Shown one piece after another: positions 6,014 through 8,085 of a stretch of 8,085 nt of DNA (positions are counted from its first letter, which is position 1; the number at the start of each line of letters is the position of its first letter). The DNA comes from Deltaproteobacteria bacterium (GTDB lineage: Bacteria; Desulfobacterota; Desulfobacteria; Desulfobacterales; JAFDCJ01). The DNA lies in the NCBI GenBank assembly GCA_024277475.1, contig JAJRVC010000343.1, positions 1 to 8,085 of the forward strand, written 5' to 3'. The notes under the pieces were generated by a model. It did not search any database, had not been told where the DNA came from, and saw only the letters and a list, made by a program, of their open reading frames with translations. Both the position numbers and the translations under genes were made by a program.

Positions 6014-6214
6014 ATGGCCGATGGTGTTGTAAAATGGTTCAATGAGCGCAAGGGTTATGGTTTTATCGAACAAGAGGATGGTCCGGATGTATTCGTACAT
6101 CATTCCGGCATCAACGGGACGGGGTTCAAAACTCTGCAGGAAGGTGACCGGGTTACCTTTGACATCGAGCAGGGGGCGAAAGGACCTGCAGCGGTAAACG
6201 TCACCGTCGTTTAG
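6014..6214 (+). CDS. Cold-shock protein, CspA family
   Basis: A 66-residue single cold-shock domain. It begins [18 protein letters not shown], with RNP1 as KGYGFI (13-18) and RNP2 in DVFVHHS (25-31), the two aromatic-rich surfaces that bind single-stranded RNA and DNA. Length and composition match the family throughout. Such proteins melt RNA secondary structure and act as RNA chaperones, often during cold or growth transitions. The start is fixed by AAGGAGG at 5999-6005 eight bases upstream, and by family length; the longer in-frame reading from 5861 is rejected. It is probably transcribed alone, from its own promoter to the strong terminator at 6238-6272. The Shine-Dalgarno can be sequestered by the leader hairpin, hinting at post-transcriptional control. 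Confidence 0.95.
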   Translation: MADGVVKWFNERKGYGFIEQEDGPDVFVHHSGINGTGFKTLQEGDRVTFDIEQGAKGPAAVNVTVV

Positions 6215-6230
6215 GGAACCGGTACGATTC

Positions 6231-6272
6231 AAAAAAGACGCGCCTGATGCCTGGTTGGGCGCGTTTTTTTTT
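6231..6272. terminator. Bidirectional intrinsic terminator between csp and lptB
   Basis: ACGCGCC at 6238-6244 pairs with GGCGCGT at 6258-6264, a seven-base GC-rich stem around a 13-base loop. An A-run (6231-6236) lies on its left and a nine-T run (6264-6272) on its right. Read on plus it ends the cold-shock transcript; read on minus the mirrored T-run ends the lptB transcript, whose stop codon (6271-6273) touches the element. Confidence 0.92.
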
Positions 6273-6993
6273 ACAATTTGAATTCGTCACCCAGGTACGC
6301 CTGAACCACTGCTTGGCTGGCCGCTATCTGGTCGGGGGGGCCGCACTCAAGAACCTTGCCATCAACCAGGATGTAGGCATTGTCGCAGGCGCCCAGGGTT
6401 TCCCTGACATTGTGATCGGAGATCAGCACGCCGATACCTCGTCGTTTGAGATGGCCGATAATATTTTTTATGTCATTGACCGCCAGCGGGTCGATGCCGG
6501 CGAAGGGCTCATCCAGCAGCATGAAAGAAGGATTGGTGGCCAGAGCCCGGGATATCTCGAGGCGACGTTTTTCGCCGCCCGACAGGACATTGGCCTTCTG
6601 TTTTTGCAGGTGCTTTATCCCCAGTTCTTCGAGTAGCATGTCGGCACGATGCTCGCGCTCGGCTGAATCAATGGGGAGTATTTCAAGGATCGCCATTAAA
6701 TTCTGTTTTACCGTCAGCTTACGGAATATCGAAGTCTCCTGCGGCAGGTAGCCGACGCCTTTACGGGCTCTCTGGTACATGGGTAAATCGGTAATATCTT
6801 CCTCGTCAAGCAGCACCCTGCCTTTATCCGGTCTGACCAACCCGATGGTCATATAAAACGTGGTGGTTTTTCCGGCACCGTTGGGTCCCAGGAGTCCGAC
6901 AACTTCACCGCTTTTGACACTCAGGCTGACGGAATTGACCACCCGTCTCTTGGCGTAGGATTTTTCCAGATTTTTCAAATACAGTGTTGTCAT
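6271..6993 (-). CDS. lptB: LPS export ABC transporter ATPase LptB
   Basis: A 240-residue ABC ATPase matching LptB in length and sequence. Walker A is GPNGAGKTT (36-44), the Q-loop glutamine is Q85 in YLPQETSIFRKLTV, the signature is LSGGEKRR (137-144), Walker B is FMLLDEPFAGIDP (157-169) with catalytic Glu162, and the switch histidine is H194 in ISDHNVRETL. LptB sits on the cytoplasmic face of the inner membrane with LptF and LptG, powering lipopolysaccharide transfer onto LptC and LptA towards the outer membrane. In many Proteobacteria lptA precedes it and rpoN follows; here neither is adjacent, and a terminator follows at once. No good Shine-Dalgarno is close to the ATG; a GAGGA lies about 14 bases upstream. 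A TATAAT-like box (complement of 7129-7134) with a poor -35 is the only promoter candidate seen. Confidence 0.95.
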   Translation of the reverse strand: MTTLYLKNLEKSYAKRRVVNSVSLSVKSGEVVGLLGPNGAGKTTTFYMTIGLVRPDKGRVLLDEEDITDLPMYQRARKGVGYLPQETSIFRKLTVKQNLMAILEILPIDSAEREHRADMLLEELGIKHLQKQKANVLSGGEKRRLEISRALATNPSFMLLDEPFAGIDPLAVNDIKNIIGHLKRRGIGVLISDHNVRETLGACDNAYILVDGKVLECGPPDQIAASQAVVQAYLGDEFKL

Positions 6994-7183
6994 GGGGTAT
7001 TACTTTATCCTCTATGCATGGAAACTGAACGGTTCCAGGTTTGGGGTTAAGGACAAAGAAGGCTTTAAAGACCCGAAGTCCTCGTTAATAATGCTCATTT
7101 TACCAGATAATTGCCAATTTGGCTCCAAATTATAGATTTTCCCTGACGAAGCTGACTTTTTCTCATAAATACGCATCCCTAAT

Positions 7184-7201
7184 GCATTCCAACCAGAATG
7201 C
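7184..7201. repeat. Small inverted repeat GCATTC-N6-GAATGC
   Basis: Perfect six-base arms around CAACCA, followed on the plus strand by AACTTTTAA. It could be a weak hairpin or a dyad operator in the lptB upstream region; nothing further distinguishes these. Confidence 0.3.
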
Positions 7202-7405
7202 AACTTTTAACCCTGAACTTTGGACCCTGAACGGGCCAACTTTAGAGTAGGTACCACATACTGCCAAACATGCCAATCACATATTTTACGGGTGATCGTT
7301 AAGGTTGCAGGACGTTGACGATGGAAGCTCGTTAAAATCGGCTCAATTGCTAAAAGATGGAAAATATAAACAAATATTGGTTATAGAGCGTCTAAAGCAT
7401 TTCAA

Positions 7406-7434
7406 TTGACACCGGATTCGCCTTTTCATATACT
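7406..7434 (+). promoter_or_regulatory. Near-consensus sigma70 promoter of the unknown-protein gene
   Basis: TTGACA at 7406-7411, a 17-base spacer and TATACT at 7429-7434 make an almost ideal housekeeping promoter, the best in the window. Transcription should start near 7441, leaving a leader of only 15-20 nt that just contains the ribosome site AAGGG at 7448-7452. Confidence 0.8.
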
Positions 7435-7454
7435 CAAAATTTCAATCAAGGGCA

Positions 7455-7805
7455 ATGATGATGCAGATCCGTAATGAGACACAGGACTTTGTCCATCCCG
7501 AACTTGGCCGGGAAGTAACGGCCATCGGCGGGCATTATGTTTTCGGCAAAGAAATCCGCTTACCTTATAACGGGCGGGAACTTTTGTATTTTGTCGGTTA
7601 TGCCGTTTTGGATTCCACCTGTTGCGGAGTCGGCGGTTGTGCCTATGTCCTCGTACCGGGATTTATCAGACAATGGAAATACAAAAAGAGTCAGGATGAT
7701 TGTGTTATTTCAAAGGTGGATCCGATACGGGATCTCGCTGTCCAAAAGGACGTCCGGAGATTGGTCCAAAAAAAGGAAATGGTGTTTCAGGTATCATTTG
7801 GATAG
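7455..7805 (+). CDS. Conserved-looking protein of unknown function, cysteine motif
   Basis: A 116-residue protein not assigned to a named family. Visible features are the N-terminal segment FVHPELGREVTAIGGHYVFG, a central hydrophobic stretch with the cysteine cluster TCCGVGGC (C56, C57, C62), a fourth cysteine at 83, and a charged, lysine-rich C-terminal third. There is no signal peptide and no clear membrane helix, although residues 43-70 are rather hydrophobic. The cysteine pattern could bind a metal or form a disulfide; this is inference only. Three ATG codons lie in a row (7455, 7458 and 7461). The third, eight bases after AAGGG, is the best-spaced start and would give 114 residues. A near-consensus promoter lies immediately upstream, which together with the good ribosome site argues that this is a real, well-expressed gene. 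Confidence 0.75.
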   Translation: MMMQIRNETQDFVHPELGREVTAIGGHYVFGKEIRLPYNGRELLYFVGYAVLDSTCCGVGGCAYVLVPGFIRQWKYKKSQDDCVISKVDPIRDLAVQKDVRRLVQKKEMVFQVSFG

Positions 7806-7826
7806 AGCAGATCTGAAAGTTAGTAA

Positions 7827-7907
7827 ATGCGAACGGATATTAACAAACAGATGGGATTCTCGGATGCAGATATCGAAAGTCTGAGAAATGATGGAATTAT
7901 CGTGTGA
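7827..7907 (+). pseudogene. 26-codon ORF resembling a CaiB-type CoA-transferase C-terminus
   Basis: The short frame ends MGFSDADIESLRNDGIIV before the stop at 7905-7907. That matches in pattern the last residues of family III (CaiB/BaiF) CoA-transferases, which often end L-G-[FY]-S-x-x-E/D-I-x-x-L-x-x-x-G-[VI]-I. The rest of that enzyme (usually about 400 residues) is absent: stops at 7821-7826 precede the ATG, and the neighbouring upstream gene is unrelated. It could be the 3' stump of a deleted gene beside the hydrolase, or a chance small ORF. No good ribosome site is seen. Confidence 0.4.
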
Positions 7908-7920
7908 TACGGGGGAAAGG

Positions 7921-8085
7921 ATGGAGCAACGAAAAACAAACGGGATCGGATATATTACCGGTGAATGGCCGCTGGATCCGGCAAAATCAACTCTTGTCTT
8001 TATTCATGGTGCCGGGGGATCCGGCGCATTCTGGTCGACACAGGTCCAAGGCCTGGTCGCACGGGTCAACACGGTTGCCCTTGAC
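7921..8085 (+). CDS. Alpha/beta hydrolase, N-terminal part (runs off the window)
   Basis: Fifty-five codons are visible. After a short N-terminal strand region (GIGYITGEWPL) comes the strand STLVFIHG followed by GAGGSGAFW at 30-38. HGAGGS is the oxyanion-hole motif of alpha/beta-hydrolase-fold enzymes, and VNTVALD at 49-55 is the next strand, leading to the expected D-x-P-G-H-type turn. The catalytic nucleophile elbow, acid and histidine lie beyond the window, so the substrate cannot be told; esterase, thioesterase or C-C hydrolase are all possible. A purine-rich ribosome site, GGGGGAAAGG, lies at 7911-7920 right before the ATG. The gene may be cotranscribed with the unknown-protein gene upstream, as no terminator is seen between them. 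Confidence 0.8.
   Translation, partial: MEQRKTNGIGYITGEWPLDPAKSTLVFIHGAGGSGAFWSTQVQGLVARVNTVALD

Larger units (their letters stand above)
6994..7454. other. 461-bp spacer without a convincing gene
   Basis: This stretch lies between the divergent lptB and the unknown-protein gene. It holds a TATAAT-like box for lptB (complement of 7129-7134), GAAC/GTTC repeat words at 7025-7040 and 7209-7235, a six-base inverted repeat GCATTC/GAATGC (7184-7189 and 7196-7201), and the promoter at 7406-7434. A 63-codon minus-strand frame at 7012-7203 exists, but it has no ribosome site, no recognisable domain and overlaps the repeat words, so it is not called as a gene. No RNA gene was recognised. Confidence 0.6.

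Noticed and set aside
6247..6636. 129-codon frame antisense to lptB
   Set aside because: It begins inside the terminator hairpin and lies opposite conserved ABC motifs; it is a codon shadow.
694..7089. Shared 11-mers such as TCCTCGTTAAT (694-704 and 7079-7089) and GAGGATCAAAT (4103-4113 and 5693-5703)
   Set aside because: In 8 kb there are about 33 million position pairs against 4.2 million 11-mers, so several exact 11-base matches are expected by chance.
7012..7203. 63-codon minus-strand frame upstream of lptB
   Set aside because: It resembles no LptA or LptC, has no ribosome site, and runs through the spacer repeat words. Its INEDFG stretch echoes the LUD C-terminus INEDLG, but the shared DNA is only an 11-mer.
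613..7353. Similar stretches AATCGACTCAATTGCCTAA (near 614) and AATCGGCTCAATTGCTAA (near 7336)
   Set aside because: The similarity covers only about 18 bases with a substitution and a gap, the flanks do not match, and no element boundary is visible.

Overview
The window looks like a chromosomal segment of an anaerobic, Gram-negative bacterium, most likely a sulfate-reducer-type Desulfobacterota (former Deltaproteobacteria). This is inferred from lptB (an outer-membrane LPS gene), a cysteine-tailed LUD-domain gene of the kind common in anaerobes, an orphan CoxD/CoxE-like pair, a SpoIIE-type phosphatase, moderate GC content, and intergenic spacers full of palindromes and degenerate short repeats. 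No 16S or other phylogenetic marker is present, so the assignment is provisional. No phage, plasmid, CRISPR, tRNA or rRNA signal was seen.

Layout, left half (minus strand, 1-2941): a 46-nt imperfect palindrome at the left edge, a small universal stress protein (145-537), a LUD-domain gene that has lost its central third and is frameshifted (681-1113), and a six-helix membrane HAMP-PP2C phosphatase (1292-2941). These may respond to stress or redox conditions, but no shared operon can be shown.

Centre (plus strand, 3196-6214): a divergent spacer with a candidate promoter leads into a MoxR-family AAA+ ATPase (CoxD-like) and a VWA/MIDAS protein (CoxE-like). Such pairs normally act together as an ATP-driven metal-insertion or remodelling machine, but no CO dehydrogenase genes are nearby. 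The spacer between the two genes holds two hairpins of identical architecture with compensatory stem changes. The strong ribosome binding site and overlapping ATG at the end of the ATPase gene lead only to a 25-codon ORF, not to the VWA gene. Next come a 13-bp inverted repeat or terminator, a good sigma70 promoter, a leader of about 120 nt, and a 66-aa cold-shock protein. The end of that leader can form an 11-bp stem that buries the Shine-Dalgarno sequence directly next to the start codon.

Right part: lptB (6271-6993, minus) converges on the cold-shock gene and shares a bidirectional terminator with it; its usual neighbours lptA and rpoN are not beside it. After a 461-bp spacer with no convincing gene, a near-consensus promoter drives an unrecognised 114-116-aa cysteine-containing protein. 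It is followed by a 26-codon ORF resembling the C-terminus of a family III (CaiB-type) CoA-transferase, then the first 55 codons of an alpha/beta hydrolase that runs off the window.

The most rewarding points for follow-up are the SD-sequestering leader of the cold-shock gene, the CoxD/CoxE pair with its hairpin-bearing spacer, and the internally deleted LUD gene.
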